Positions 1 through 9,782 of a stretch of 64,000 nt of DNA are shown piece by piece. The notes under the pieces are model-generated. The model was not told the origin of the DNA. It was given only the letters and a program-made list of their open reading frames with translations, and did not search any database. The stretch is from an uncultured Prevotella sp. (GTDB lineage Bacteria > Bacteroidota > Bacteroidia > Bacteroidales > Bacteroidaceae): positions 19,414 through 83,413 of the forward strand of contig CALUGP010000011.1 of assembly GCA_944320195.1 (NCBI GenBank). The letters are read 5' to 3'. Position 1 is the first letter of the stretch. Each line of letters starts with the position of its first letter. A program made the translations under genes and the position numbers.

Positions 1-847
1 TTGCCGCCGCGTCCCAGTACGACGGATTGACATACTCGGCCACATCCATGCCCTTCTCCTTGTAATACGCCGCCGTAGAGGCGTACTGCTTGCGTATGTC
101 ATCTTCCTCTATGGCATCCAAAAGACCTGTGCCGATGATGCCGATGGTAGACTCCAGGCGTATCTCAATGTTCTCCGGCTTCGGGTTTGTGTTGAACGCC
201 GACTGCGGAATGCTAAGCTCCGGGTAAATCAACTCATACTTCTCACCGTCGGGAAACTGCATCGGCAGGCCGCTCTCCATGGCCGTAACCTTCTCCCAAC
301 GCATCTGTATCTGGCTCTCGTCGATAGGAGGCAGGAACGGGCTTGTGGCCTGCGTCTGCGGCATTGCGGTCACCTCGCTGATGTAAGGGCCGTCGTTCGA
401 GCCGGGAGAGTTTGGATGGTAGATTACAAGCAAGTATCCGTTGCCGTTGCCGTAGGCCGTGGTGTACGTGTCGAAGCGCTTGCCGTGGCCGTAGCTCGGG
501 TGGCAGTCGAGGCACGAGCGGCGCGTGCTGGCCGGGCCAAGTCCCTTGAACGGCGGCGTGCTCACCGTGACGCTGCGCTCGAAAATCTGCTCACCCTCGT
601 TGAATTCGTCCATCAGTCCCTGCTCCTCGGTTGCCGGAGTCTCGTCCTCGTAGCAACCGGCGTAGACGTTCTCGGTAGTTCCCAGTTTTCCGCCGGGATA
701 CCATTCATCGGCCGTGAAGTTACCCTGCGCCGTGCCGACATACTGCGCGTCGGTCTCGACGCTAAGCCTCTGCACGTCCTCGTCGGTGCAGGCCGACAAG
801 GCGAAAACGGCCGAGGCCATGATGAAAGGATAAAAAATGTTCTTCAT
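1..847 (-). CDS. DUF1111 di-haem cytochrome-type lipoprotein (3' end outside window)
   Basis: The visible 282 residues start with a lipoprotein signal whose lipobox (LSAC) puts the lipid on Cys20. A c-type haem motif CLDCH lies at residues 112-116. The surrounding sequence resembles the DUF1111 family, known as di-haem thiol oxidoreductase-like proteins. Members normally carry a second CxxCH nearer the C-terminus, which here would lie beyond base 1. The protein is expected to be anchored in the cell envelope and to carry out electron transfer. It is the last gene of an operon with a porin and an imelysin, so a part in iron or haem handling is inferred from context. The substrate is unknown. 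The family call is made from the N-terminal two thirds only. Confidence 0.75.
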   Translation of the reverse strand, partial: MKNIFYPFIMASAVFALSACTDEDVQRLSVETDAQYVGTAQGNFTADEWYPGGKLGTTENVYAGCYEDETPATEEQGLMDEFNEGEQIFERSVTVSTPPFKGLGPASTRRSCLDCHPSYGHGKRFDTYTTAYGNGNGYLLVIYHPNSPGSNDGPYISEVTAMPQTQATSPFLPPIDESQIQMRWEKVTAMESGLPMQFPDGEKYELIYPELSIPQSAFNTNPKPENIEIRLESTIGIIGTGLLDAIEEDDIRKQYASTAAYYKEKGMDVAEYVNPSYWDAAA

Positions 848-907
848 TTTACTGTTTTTTATTAATGTTTCTGTATCATCTTTTCCCGTCTAAGCTGAAA
901 AGCCTTA

Positions 908-960
908 CAGCCATGCGCATATTGGCGCGGTATAATAACACGCCACAATGCGCACGGCTG
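908..960. terminator. Long interrupted hairpin between imelysin and DUF1111 genes
   Basis: Three stem blocks pair in order: CAGCC with GGCTG, GCGCAT with ATGCGC, and TGGCG with CGCCA. They are separated by two symmetrical 2-base internal loops and closed by a 13-base loop. It lies between two genes read in the same direction. It may be a partial terminator or an RNA-stability element. No T-run follows it on the minus strand. Confidence 0.5.
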
Positions 961-994
961 CATGGCTATGCCTGTATGGCAGGCTTATGCCCGG

Positions 995-2320
995 TTATTG
1001 TTTCTCTATCCACTGCGCCGCAGCTTCAAGCTGTCCGTTGAGCGCATCGACAGCCTGCATCGCGTCTCCGGCCTGCTGTGCGCCTGGATTGTCTACGAAG
1101 GCAACGCCACTCTCGACGCATGTTGTAAGCTTGGCAATGGCGTTGTCAAGTGCCGACTGCAAGTCGTTGACACCGCTGTAGCCGTTGTCTTTGAGGAAAG
1201 TCATTACCGACTTGGCCGCAGGAGCACTCTGGTCGATGTTGCCGTAAAGGCTGTTCTTGATGCTGTATATGTTGTCGCGGTAGTCGATGTACGACCTCTT
1301 GCTGTACGGCGACTCGATGTAGTCGATTGCGTCAGGCTCGTTCGGGTCGAGCGAAGGCTGCCCCGTAGCCACGCGGTAAGCCTGTCCGAGCTTCTGACTT
1401 GCCACCTCGTTGGCTATGTTACCACAGCCCGAAGCACCCACGAGGGTGACAAGCGCGGCGGTGATGGAGGCATACGAGCTGCCGTCAGTGCCCGCAAGGA
1501 GCATGTCGGCACCGTAATAATAGCCGTTGTCGTCAAGCGCATGGGTCTTAACGCCAAGCTCCTTGACACGCGCCATGTGAGCGGTGTTGGCCTGAAGTCC
1601 GAGCCATGACACCTCGAGACGGTAACAGTTGTCGCGCACGTCGCCTGCAACGGCAACGAGAAAGGCCAGCTCGTCCTTGCACTGCACGGTGGGTTTGCCC
1701 GCGAAACTCTCGTGGTCCTCAACGCCGTCAAACACCGATGCGGGGCGCGGAGCACCGTTGCGGAAGAGCACGAACTCAAGTCCGTGGAAGCCGAGGGCCG
1801 TGTCGAAGTTGGCGTTGTTGCGGTTGACGAAGGCTATCGGGTCGTCGCTGTAGAGTCCGGCGACCATCGTAGAGTTAGACATGAAGTCGGCCATCTGCCC
1901 CTGGTCGAGCGGCCATGAGTCCATGTGCGGGTCAAGATTGTAATCCGTAGCCGCGCCGTAGAGGAAGGCTTCGCTCTTCTCCCAATACTCGCGAGCCGCC
2001 TTGAAGGCTTCGCAGGCAGCCTCGACGTCGGCGTCGGTAAGTGTGCCTGCGCCGTGCTTCTGCTGCACGCTTACGGCCTCTTCATAAAGAACGTCGGCAC
2101 TGGCGGCGAGATTCTTGTACGTAGGGAACACCACTTGGTTGATGTACTGGTTTGCAACTTCCCACATTTCGGCCTGTATTCCGCTCCAGCGGTTGCCTAT
2201 TACGGGGTTCTCCTTGTCGCCCCCGAGGTCGGGAGCGTCGTCGTCGCTGCACGCAGAGAGCGACGTCATGGCAAGCGCCCCGATGCAGAGCGCAGCCCAA
2301 AAGTTTGCCATTCTTTTCAT
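995..2320 (-). CDS. Imelysin family (peptidase M75-like) lipoprotein
   Basis: This 441-residue protein has a lipoprotein signal with lipobox LSAC (lipidated Cys24) followed by an Asp-rich linker. The signature GFHGLE (GxHxxE) of the imelysin family is present in the middle, in the run GFHGLEFVLF. Imelysins are periplasmic or surface proteins linked to iron uptake, such as the EfeO M75 domain and IrpA. Despite the name, peptidase activity is not established for most members. The gene lies between a porin gene (36 bases upstream) and a DUF1111 di-haem gene. The three are read from one promoter, so it is probably part of an iron- or haem-handling unit. A Met at residue 4 is an alternative start. 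Confidence 0.88.
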   Translation of the reverse strand: MKRMANFWAALCIGALAMTSLSACSDDDAPDLGGDKENPVIGNRWSGIQAEMWEVANQYINQVVFPTYKNLAASADVLYEEAVSVQQKHGAGTLTDADVEAACEAFKAAREYWEKSEAFLYGAATDYNLDPHMDSWPLDQGQMADFMSNSTMVAGLYSDDPIAFVNRNNANFDTALGFHGLEFVLFRNGAPRPASVFDGVEDHESFAGKPTVQCKDELAFLVAVAGDVRDNCYRLEVSWLGLQANTAHMARVKELGVKTHALDDNGYYYGADMLLAGTDGSSYASITAALVTLVGASGCGNIANEVASQKLGQAYRVATGQPSLDPNEPDAIDYIESPYSKRSYIDYRDNIYSIKNSLYGNIDQSAPAAKSVMTFLKDNGYSGVNDLQSALDNAIAKLTTCVESGVAFVDNPGAQQAGDAMQAVDALNGQLEAAAQWIEKQ

Positions 2321-2356
2321 ATACTATCGTTTAATCAGGTTTGAATGTATGTAAAA

Positions 2357-3664
2357 TCACATGAAAAAGCCCTCGTATGCCACTCCGATGTTGAGCGCAG
2401 GCTCGTCGTTGTAGCCGCTCTTGAGGAAGCGGTGGTTGTACTCCGCCTTGACGGCTATTTGCGAAACGGGGTAATAGTTGACGCCGGCGGCAACGATGTT
2501 CTTGTTTGTATAGGTGTTGGTAACGTTGTTCACGTAAGAGTCGTAATACTCATAGTGGCCGAATACGTAGAGTTTCTGCCCCGTGCGGCGCAGCTTCTCG
2601 AACTGCGAGAACACGTCGTAGCCGGCCTCGACGCTCACCGCAACGGCGTGCGAGCCGAATGCGGTCTTGCGGTAAGGCGACGTGCCCGATGACTGGTTTG
2701 CCTTGATTGCGCTGATTGCCTGTGCGTCGCTGACATAGCCGTAGTCGGCATATCCGCGCGCAATCCAGTTGTGCGCGTTGTACGTGAAGTCGATGGAGCC
2801 GAGGTAGAGATTGCCCTCTATGTCCTTGTATCGGTTGCCGTCGGTCTCCAGGTCGTGCGGGAACGTGTTGTGCATCGCCTTCCCGTAGTATCCGCTCAGG
2901 CCGAGGCGCAGGCCTGGCACGGTGTAGTTGTCGATGCGGGCGAGAAGTCCGAACTTGTTGGCCACCTCAAACTCCCACGGGCTTTGCGCCCCCTTGCCTA
3001 TCCAGTAGGTGCGGTCGAAGAACATGGCGTCGAGCCCTCCGGTGAACTGAAGCTCGTAACGGAAGTCGCCGGCGCGTCCCCAGAACGAGATGCCCGTCTG
3101 GTGCCACGTACTCGGAATGATTGTCCGCTCGCCTTCGGGGCGGTAAACGGTGAAGAAGTTCAGCGGCTCGTGGTGGGCGTTGGTCAATCCGAAAGGCAGC
3201 ACGATGTGGCCGAAGCGGATGTTGGCCCAGTCGGCGAACGACTTCTGAACCCAGAACTGCTCCAGCTCTACCTCGCCGCCCTTCTCGGTCTCGGCCTCCC
3301 ATTCGCCGCCTTCCTCGGCCTCCTTCTCGATGGCTCCGCCGCTGCCGCCGTGTTCAAACTCTATTTCCATGCCAACGCTCCAGCCCTTGCCGAAGTCGTA
3401 GCCGAGGTAAACCACGGCATGGGGGATGTCGAAACGGCCGTGCGACGGGTCGTTCTTATAATAAGAAGGGTTGGCGTAGCGGAAGGGGTTGTCGCTGTAG
3501 AAGTTGCGCGAATACGTTATCTCGCCGTATCCGCCGACGCTCAGGCGGTTGCCCTTGGCGTGGGTGTACACGCTGTCAGAGGCCGACACCTGCGCCCTGA
3601 CGGCCGTTGTGGCGAGGCAAAATGCCAGCGCGCACACGGAAAACATTGTCTTAAGATTATTCAT
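2357..3664 (-). CDS. Outer-membrane porin-like beta-barrel protein
   Basis: The 435-residue product has a Sec signal peptide cleaved near Ala24-Gln25. Alternating aromatic strands follow and the protein ends in EGFFM, as expected for an outer-membrane barrel. It resembles phosphate-selective or OprP-like porins found beside imelysin genes in Bacteroidetes, but no specific family can be assigned. A Glu/Gly-rich stretch at residues 105-135 holds more than a dozen Glu, lies between predicted strands, and could form a cation-attracting loop. It is the first gene of the operon, with a well-formed promoter 42-72 bases upstream. Together with imelysin and the DUF1111 protein it probably forms an iron-related envelope module. 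The transported solute is unknown. Confidence 0.72.
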   Translation of the reverse strand: MNNLKTMFSVCALAFCLATTAVRAQVSASDSVYTHAKGNRLSVGGYGEITYSRNFYSDNPFRYANPSYYKNDPSHGRFDIPHAVVYLGYDFGKGWSVGMEIEFEHGGSGGAIEKEAEEGGEWEAETEKGGEVELEQFWVQKSFADWANIRFGHIVLPFGLTNAHHEPLNFFTVYRPEGERTIIPSTWHQTGISFWGRAGDFRYELQFTGGLDAMFFDRTYWIGKGAQSPWEFEVANKFGLLARIDNYTVPGLRLGLSGYYGKAMHNTFPHDLETDGNRYKDIEGNLYLGSIDFTYNAHNWIARGYADYGYVSDAQAISAIKANQSSGTSPYRKTAFGSHAVAVSVEAGYDVFSQFEKLRRTGQKLYVFGHYEYYDSYVNNVTNTYTNKNIVAAGVNYYPVSQIAVKAEYNHRFLKSGYNDEPALNIGVAYEGFFM

Positions 3665-3705
3665 GTCGTCGTTTTATGGTTTGTTTACTGTTTATATTTC
3701 CGATG

Positions 3706-3736
3706 CAAAAGTACGACAAACACAAGATGTTAGCAA
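3706..3736 (-). promoter_or_regulatory. Promoter of the porin-imelysin-DUF1111 operon
   Basis: On the minus strand the sequence reads TTG, 20 bases, TACTTTTG, which matches the Bacteroidetes -33/-7 consensus. The -7 box is at 3706-3713 and the -33 box at 3734-3736. It lies 42 bases upstream of the porin start. Confidence 0.75.
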
Positions 3737-3995
3737 TACTTAAAAATCGGTAAAAAACGCTCACATGAAATGGGGATTGGCTGTCATCCAAATTAGGTAT
3801 GCGCCGACACGGCGAAAGGCGTTGCCCCGGCCAACACCCGTAACGGTGCGCAAGAATACTACACTATGCGCCATCCGCCACGCCGCGGCACGCGTGACGA
3901 TACCTACTTGCGGGTATTGCGCCGTCATACCCACAAATGGTGACACCGCGGTTTGCGCCGCATCATGAAACGGCTTGCAACAGCCTTGTAAACGC

Positions 3996-4096
3996 CTGAC
4001 AGCCAGCGTCTTTCCAAAAGGCCGTCTTTCAGCATGCAAAAGACGGCCTTTTACAACGCAAAAGGTGGCCTTTCGCAACGTGAAAGGCCACCTCTT
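3996..4096. repeat. GACGGCC palindromic array R1, split by a mobile element
   Basis: The box CTGACAGCCAG (3996-4006) is followed after exactly 9 bases by four half-palindromes that form two hairpins: AAAAGGCCGTC with GACGGCCTTTT, and AAAGGTGGCC with GGCCACCT. In the second hairpin both arms carry the same change (GGTGGCC/GGCCACC), which suggests selection for pairing. The last block is interrupted by the mobile element at 4098-4438. The stretch 3740-3995 before the array holds no recognisable gene or site. Confidence 0.8.
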
Positions 4097-4097
4097 G

Positions 4098-4438
4098 GGT
4101 TCATCCGCAGTTTAGGTGTATTGGCATTCGTGGCAATAGGGCCTCGAAGAGGTCCAATTATGCTTAACCGCATGTGTAGCGAAGCGGAACTTGCGGTAGG
4201 TATGCAGCAATAATATACGTGAGTTCGGCACAAGGAATCATCTTTCAAATTATATAATTTATTGCCGCTTTGCTTTTCTGCAGCTCAGTGGCAAGAAACG
4301 GATAAGTGTGACATTACTGTTATGCCGGACTCACGTAATGATATCGTCCTCGAAGAGGGCGAATGTCACCCTGCAATTCACCCCCTTTGGGGACGGGATT
4401 GACACCTATACGTTATACACCTAAACTGCGGATGAACC
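4098..4438. mobile_element. Small transposase-less element, family A copy 1 (MITE-like)
   Basis: The ends are a perfect 24-base terminal inverted repeat beginning GGTTCATCCGCAGTTTAGG. The flanks show a 7-base target duplication, CCTCTTG, at 4091-4097 and 4439-4445. There is no coding capacity. The interior matches, in reverse orientation, the element at 9561-9774, except that this copy carries a 120-base insertion (4217-4336). It ends 22 bases before the stop codon of xusC and lies in the last block of repeat array R1. Confidence 0.85.
4217..4336. mobile_element. Nested 120-base MITE-like insertion inside family A copy 1
   Basis: Terminal inverted repeats are ACGTGAGTTCGGCA (4217-4230) and TGCCGGACTCACGT (4323-4336), differing at one position. 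An 8-base duplication flanks it: AATAATAT (4209-4216) and AATGATAT (4337-4344), with one mismatch. The empty site is preserved in the copy at 9561-9774, where AATAATAT is single and uninterrupted. It is non-coding. Confidence 0.85.
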
Positions 4439-4459
4439 CCTCTTGGCATGAAACCAGTT

Positions 4460-5620
4460 TCAAGCCGCCCTCAAGGCGGTTGCCCCGCGCCTCTTCTTGC
4501 GCAGTCTGCGCAGCCACAGCCAGTAGCCGGTCAAAGGCAGGCTTGCGCCGAAAAGTGAGGCAATAAACCAGAGCACGCGCGTAAGCAGACCGCCGAACGT
4601 GCCCGTGTGTACGGAGTAAATCCATCCGCGCAGCTTGCCTGAAGGCGCCGAGTCGGCATATTTTACCGCCGAAGTGATGTGTCCCGTATGCCTGTCGAAC
4701 GTATAGCGGTCGGCCGCACGGCTGTTGCCAAACTTCGAGAACGTCACAGAGGCGGTACCGTTTCCGACGGTTATCGACGCTGAATGGGGGTTGTCCGCAC
4801 GCAGCCTGTCATATACCTTCTGCCAGACAGCAGGCTCTGCTGCCGCCGCGCGGCGCCCGCCAGACCTGCCATTATGCTCCTTGCCGCCGCCGTTCTTTCC
4901 GTCATCAGCCCCATGAGCGCCGCCCTTGGCCGTCATCTCGACACCGAACACGGCATAAAATGCCGAGCGGTACCACGGGAACGACCAAGTAAGACCGGTC
5001 AGCGCCATGGCCAACAACAGCAGCAGGGCATACATGCCGCCTGCCACATGAAGGCTGCGCCACAGGTGGAAACGGCCCTTGCGCACGCTGATTTTCAAAC
5101 TGTTGCGCAACGCGCGGCGCGTCTTGGGCCACCATACGATCACGCCCGACACCAGCGCAACGACAAACATGATGGTCGACACGCCAACGATTATCTTGCC
5201 CCATGCCGGCCGTCCTTCGGGCCGCCCGGTGTCGAGCAGCCAGCGGTGAAGCCTGAACATGGTGGCGAAAAACGCCGGACGCTCCTGCCGCCCCTTCACT
5301 TCGCCGGTGTACTGGTCGACATAAACGGCGGCACGCTTGGGCTTGGAGAGGTTAACTTTATAAGCTTCCGTAGGGTCGCTGCCGACAGTAACTCCCGTGA
5401 CGCGCACCCCCTCGGGCTGCATTCGCGCAACTTTCGCCGCAACGACGTCAACGGGCAGAGGGTCGCCGGCGGCCTTTTCCACCTTATATATATCCTCGCC
5501 GAACAACCGTGTCAGTTCCTTCTCGAACACAAGCATGGCGCCCGAGAAGCATATAAGGGTAATGACTATGCCGAACGGAACCGACAACCACAAGTGGATT
5601 TTCCTGAAAAAACGTTTCAT
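4460..5620 (-). CDS. xusC: XusC-like inner-membrane PepSY-associated protein
   Basis: This 386-residue protein has a first membrane helix at about residues 12-34, a PepSY domain in the following periplasmic region, further helices near 135-160, 195-215 and 350-372, and a basic cytoplasmic C-terminus. PepSY-associated transmembrane proteins of this type often serve siderophore systems, some as reductases or iron-release factors. It is the third gene after a TonB-dependent receptor and a DUF4374 lipoprotein. That is the order of xusABC, the xenosiderophore-utilisation system described in Bacteroides thetaiotaomicron. A strong hairpin fills the gap to xusB. The biochemical role of XusC itself is not settled. 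Confidence 0.82.
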   Translation of the reverse strand: MKRFFRKIHLWLSVPFGIVITLICFSGAMLVFEKELTRLFGEDIYKVEKAAGDPLPVDVVAAKVARMQPEGVRVTGVTVGSDPTEAYKVNLSKPKRAAVYVDQYTGEVKGRQERPAFFATMFRLHRWLLDTGRPEGRPAWGKIIVGVSTIMFVVALVSGVIVWWPKTRRALRNSLKISVRKGRFHLWRSLHVAGGMYALLLLLAMALTGLTWSFPWYRSAFYAVFGVEMTAKGGAHGADDGKNGGGKEHNGRSGGRRAAAAEPAVWQKVYDRLRADNPHSASITVGNGTASVTFSKFGNSRAADRYTFDRHTGHITSAVKYADSAPSGKLRGWIYSVHTGTFGGLLTRVLWFIASLFGASLPLTGYWLWLRRLRKKRRGATALRAA

Positions 5621-5642
5621 CTTTTATTCAGTCGACAAGTAA

Positions 5643-5756
5643 ACGAGTGACAAGCAGACAAGGATATTTGTTAAGTTGACAGGTTGAGTATTCTTGTCAA
5701 CTCATCTGTTTGTCACTCTTTCGCTAAACAAATCTCCTCGTCTGCTTGTCACTCGT
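5643..5756 (-). terminator. Nested double hairpin between xusB and xusC
   Basis: A 30-base outer inverted repeat (5643-5672 with 5727-5756, three mismatches) is built on the word GACAAGCAGAC. It encloses a second stem GTTGACA/TGTCAAC (5675-5681 with 5695-5701). It lies between two genes of one operon, so it may limit readthrough or protect the upstream mRNA and so lower xusC expression. This role is inferred. Confidence 0.6.
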
Positions 5757-5772
5757 CTGCTTGTTTGCTTAA

Positions 5773-7230
<1,458 letters not shown>

Positions 7231-7309
7231 TTATAATAATAGGACAAATAAACCTGGTTGGCCCGATATAAATAAGGTATTTAATTCTTGACTCTTAATT
7301 ATTCACTCT

Positions 7310-9460
7310 TCACTTACCAAGGTTTACCCTCACTTTAGCGTAGAACGCGCGCCCGGCTTTCTGCAGGCTGAAGTTGTCATAGAGGTTTTCGTCAGTGAAG
7401 TTGCGGCACTCTACCGAGAAGTTATACCGCCCGTTGTCAAGGCTGTAGGTAAGAGTCAGGTTGTGTGAGAACTGCGTAGGCACCATATAGTCCGACAAGT
7501 TGGAGGCCTGCACGCCCTCCGAGTAATAGCAGAAGCTGTGCAGATACTGGTTGTCGTACGTCAACGTAAGCATGTTGTCGTCTCCTCCGAGGCCGTGCCA
7601 GTAGAAGTTTACGTCGCTGTCGGCAAACTGGTAAGGCACGTTGGGCATGCGCGAACCGTACACGGGGTTCTCAACCGACGTGCTACCGACCATGATACGC
7701 TCGTTGTCCTTTACGTCCATCTGCGTGAAGTTGCCGCCTATGCTGAGCCAACGGCCGAAGTTATAGCGCAAGGAAAAGTTGTATCCGGTGGTCTTCACCT
7801 TGCCGTAGTTCTCGTAGAAGGCGCCCTCACGGTTGCCGCTTAGCTCTCCGATGGAGCGCTGGATGTAGTCCTTCGTGTCGCGGTATATGAAACCGGCCTC
7901 GGCGTAAAACGAATGGCGGCCGAGCGTCTTCTGGTAACTCAGGTTGACATTGACGTTGTGGCTCTGCTCCGGACGCAGCATTACGCTGCCCGACTCGAGG
8001 TCTTCGTCGCCGAACATTTCCTCTATCGTGGGCAGGCGGAACGCCTTCTCGTAAGACAGCTTGGCCTGCAGACCGGGCAGGATGAAGTACGTTCCGGCGG
8101 CGCCAAAGCCCCATGAGTCGAGCGAACGTGAGCGGCGCACGAAGTCGGACGAGTTCTCGTCCGTGGCGACAGGGCCGGCAACGTACAGGCTGTAGTACTT
8201 TCCGAATACTGAAACGTTCCACTTTTCCGACGGCATCAGGCGGTAAGAAAGGCCTGCTATGTTCTTGCGGGTCTCCTTGCCGATAGGTTCCGTGGTCTCG
8301 GTATCATATAATAAAGAGGTGTTCTCACGGCTGAAAGCGTTGAAAACATTATTGAACGTCAGCGTATGTCCGTGCGCTATGCGGTAGTTAAGGGTAACGG
8401 TGGCGTTCCAGTTGTCGTTGTCCGAGCGCATGAACTGGTACGACTGCTCTCCCGGGTCGCTCTTCTTCTGGCGCTCGCCACGCCAGTTATAACGGTAGGT
8501 GGCGGTGTCGACGTTGGTCGTAGAGTTGCGGTTGTAGTTGGCGGTGGCGACAACGCTCAGGCCCTTGATGAAGAGATTGCGCTTTGAATATTCAAGAGAC
8601 GGCATGAGCGAGTGGCCGTAACGGTGCTTCTGACCGAACACAGTCTTCTGCCTTACGCCGGTCTGTATGTCCTTATACATGTGCGACCAGGTGAATCCGA
8701 GCAACAGGCGGTCGGCCCATGGCTTGTCCACGAAGCCCACCTTGGCTACGACAGCCTCGTTATGGTAGGTGTCGTTAAAGCGTTTTACGCGGTGAAGCTC
8801 CTTGGTATTAAGGCTGTTCGTGGCGAAGTCGAACACCGGGGCGTCAACGTAGTAATCGTTGTCGGAGTAATTCTGGAAGGCGTTTATCTCGTAGGTAAAG
8901 CCGCTACTGAAGGTCTGACCGAAGTTGACGTGCGACTTGTGCGTATTGAACGAGCCGTAGGAATACGCCGCATCGACGAACCACCGGCGGCGTTTCTTGT
9001 TGGTGACGATGTTGATTACGCCGCCTATCGCGTCAGTGCCGAAGCCCACGGGGACCACGCCTTTATACACCTCTATGCGGTCGGCGAAGTTCACCGGGAT
9101 GTTGTTCAGCCCGAACGACGAGCCCACTCCCTCCTGCGGCACGCCGTCGATGAACACCTTTACGTGCTTGCCGCTGAAGCCGTCGAGCATGAGATTCATG
9201 TCAGAGCCCACCCCACCGCTCTCGCGGAGCTTCAGTCCGGGAGCCTTGGCAAGAGCCTCACTTAGCGTCTTCGTGGTGTTGAGCATGCCTTTAGTGTCAA
9301 CGGCCACGGCGTTGTATGCAGAGTTCTTCACGCGGCTCACGCCGGCCGACACCACCGTGACCTCGGCAAGATGTATCGTGTCTTGCTGCGCCCATAAGGG
9401 CACGGCGGCGGCCAACAGCGTTGCCGTCAGCGTTGCTTTCAATCTTTTTACCTTAAACAT
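7310..9460 (-). CDS. xusA: XusA-like TonB-dependent siderophore receptor
   Basis: I chose the start at 9460, which gives 716 residues with a signal peptide ending near LWAQ. The frame stays open to 9508, but that part lacks signal features and would place the signal internally. A TonB-box-like region and a plug domain follow, with VFIDGVPQEG and DRIEVYKGVVPVGFGTDAIGGVINI. A 22-strand barrel comes next, ending in KVRVNLGK. There is no N-terminal carboxypeptidase-like domain and no SusD partner, so this is a metal/siderophore receptor and not a glycan receptor. Its neighbours xusB and xusC support xenosiderophore uptake. A good promoter lies 34 bases upstream of the chosen start. Confidence 0.88.
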   Translation of the reverse strand: MFKVKRLKATLTATLLAAAVPLWAQQDTIHLAEVTVVSAGVSRVKNSAYNAVAVDTKGMLNTTKTLSEALAKAPGLKLRESGGVGSDMNLMLDGFSGKHVKVFIDGVPQEGVGSSFGLNNIPVNFADRIEVYKGVVPVGFGTDAIGGVINIVTNKKRRRWFVDAAYSYGSFNTHKSHVNFGQTFSSGFTYEINAFQNYSDNDYYVDAPVFDFATNSLNTKELHRVKRFNDTYHNEAVVAKVGFVDKPWADRLLLGFTWSHMYKDIQTGVRQKTVFGQKHRYGHSLMPSLEYSKRNLFIKGLSVVATANYNRNSTTNVDTATYRYNWRGERQKKSDPGEQSYQFMRSDNDNWNATVTLNYRIAHGHTLTFNNVFNAFSRENTSLLYDTETTEPIGKETRKNIAGLSYRLMPSEKWNVSVFGKYYSLYVAGPVATDENSSDFVRRSRSLDSWGFGAAGTYFILPGLQAKLSYEKAFRLPTIEEMFGDEDLESGSVMLRPEQSHNVNVNLSYQKTLGRHSFYAEAGFIYRDTKDYIQRSIGELSGNREGAFYENYGKVKTTGYNFSLRYNFGRWLSIGGNFTQMDVKDNERIMVGSTSVENPVYGSRMPNVPYQFADSDVNFYWHGLGGDDNMLTLTYDNQYLHSFCYYSEGVQASNLSDYMVPTQFSHNLTLTYSLDNGRYNFSVECRNFTDENLYDNFSLQKAGRAFYAKVRVNLGK

Positions 9461-9493
9461 GATGCTTGTTGAATAGTCTTTTGTTTTGCGCTG

Positions 9494-9525
9494 CAAAGAT
9501 AGCGACACGGCGAAAATGCTGCAAT
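9494..9525 (-). promoter_or_regulatory. Promoter of xusABC
   Basis: Minus-strand ATTG (9522-9525), 20 bases, then TATCTTTG (9494-9501) matches the Bacteroidetes promoter. A family A mobile element starts only 36 bases upstream, so any more distant regulatory site would have been displaced. No clear Fur box was seen by eye. Confidence 0.72.
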
Positions 9526-9560
9526 CGCAAAAAGTAGGTATTTTGCACGCCGTGCGATTG

Positions 9561-9774
9561 GGTTCATCCGCAGTTTAGGTGTATAATGTATAGGTGTCAA
9601 TCCCGTCCCCGAAGGGGGCGAACTGCAGGGTGGCATTCGCCCTCTTCGAGGACGATATTATTGCCCGCATACCTACCGCAAGTTCCGCTTCGCTACACAT
9701 GCGGTTAAGCATAGTTGGACCTCTTCGAGGCCCTATTGCCACGAATGACAATACACTTAAACTGCGGATGAACA
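9561..9774. mobile_element. Family A MITE-like element copy 2
   Basis: The ends match copy 1 (GGTTCATCCGCAGTTTAGG) and the right end has two changes. The interior is the uninterrupted version of copy 1, inverted relative to it. There is no target duplication that I can see. The left flank TGCGATTG looks like the start of a repeat-array block of the GATTGACGG variety, so the target was probably array R2. It is non-coding. Confidence 0.8.
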
Positions 9775-9782
9775 CGAAAGGT

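Noticed and set aside
4784-5650. Plus-strand open frame of 288 codons opposite xusC
   Set aside because: The minus strand encodes a PepSY membrane protein in the expected operon place; the plus frame is Arg/His-rich and featureless.
7310-9508. SusC-type glycan receptor
   Set aside because: There is no SusD partner and no N-terminal carboxypeptidase-like domain, and the neighbours are DUF4374 and PepSY proteins.
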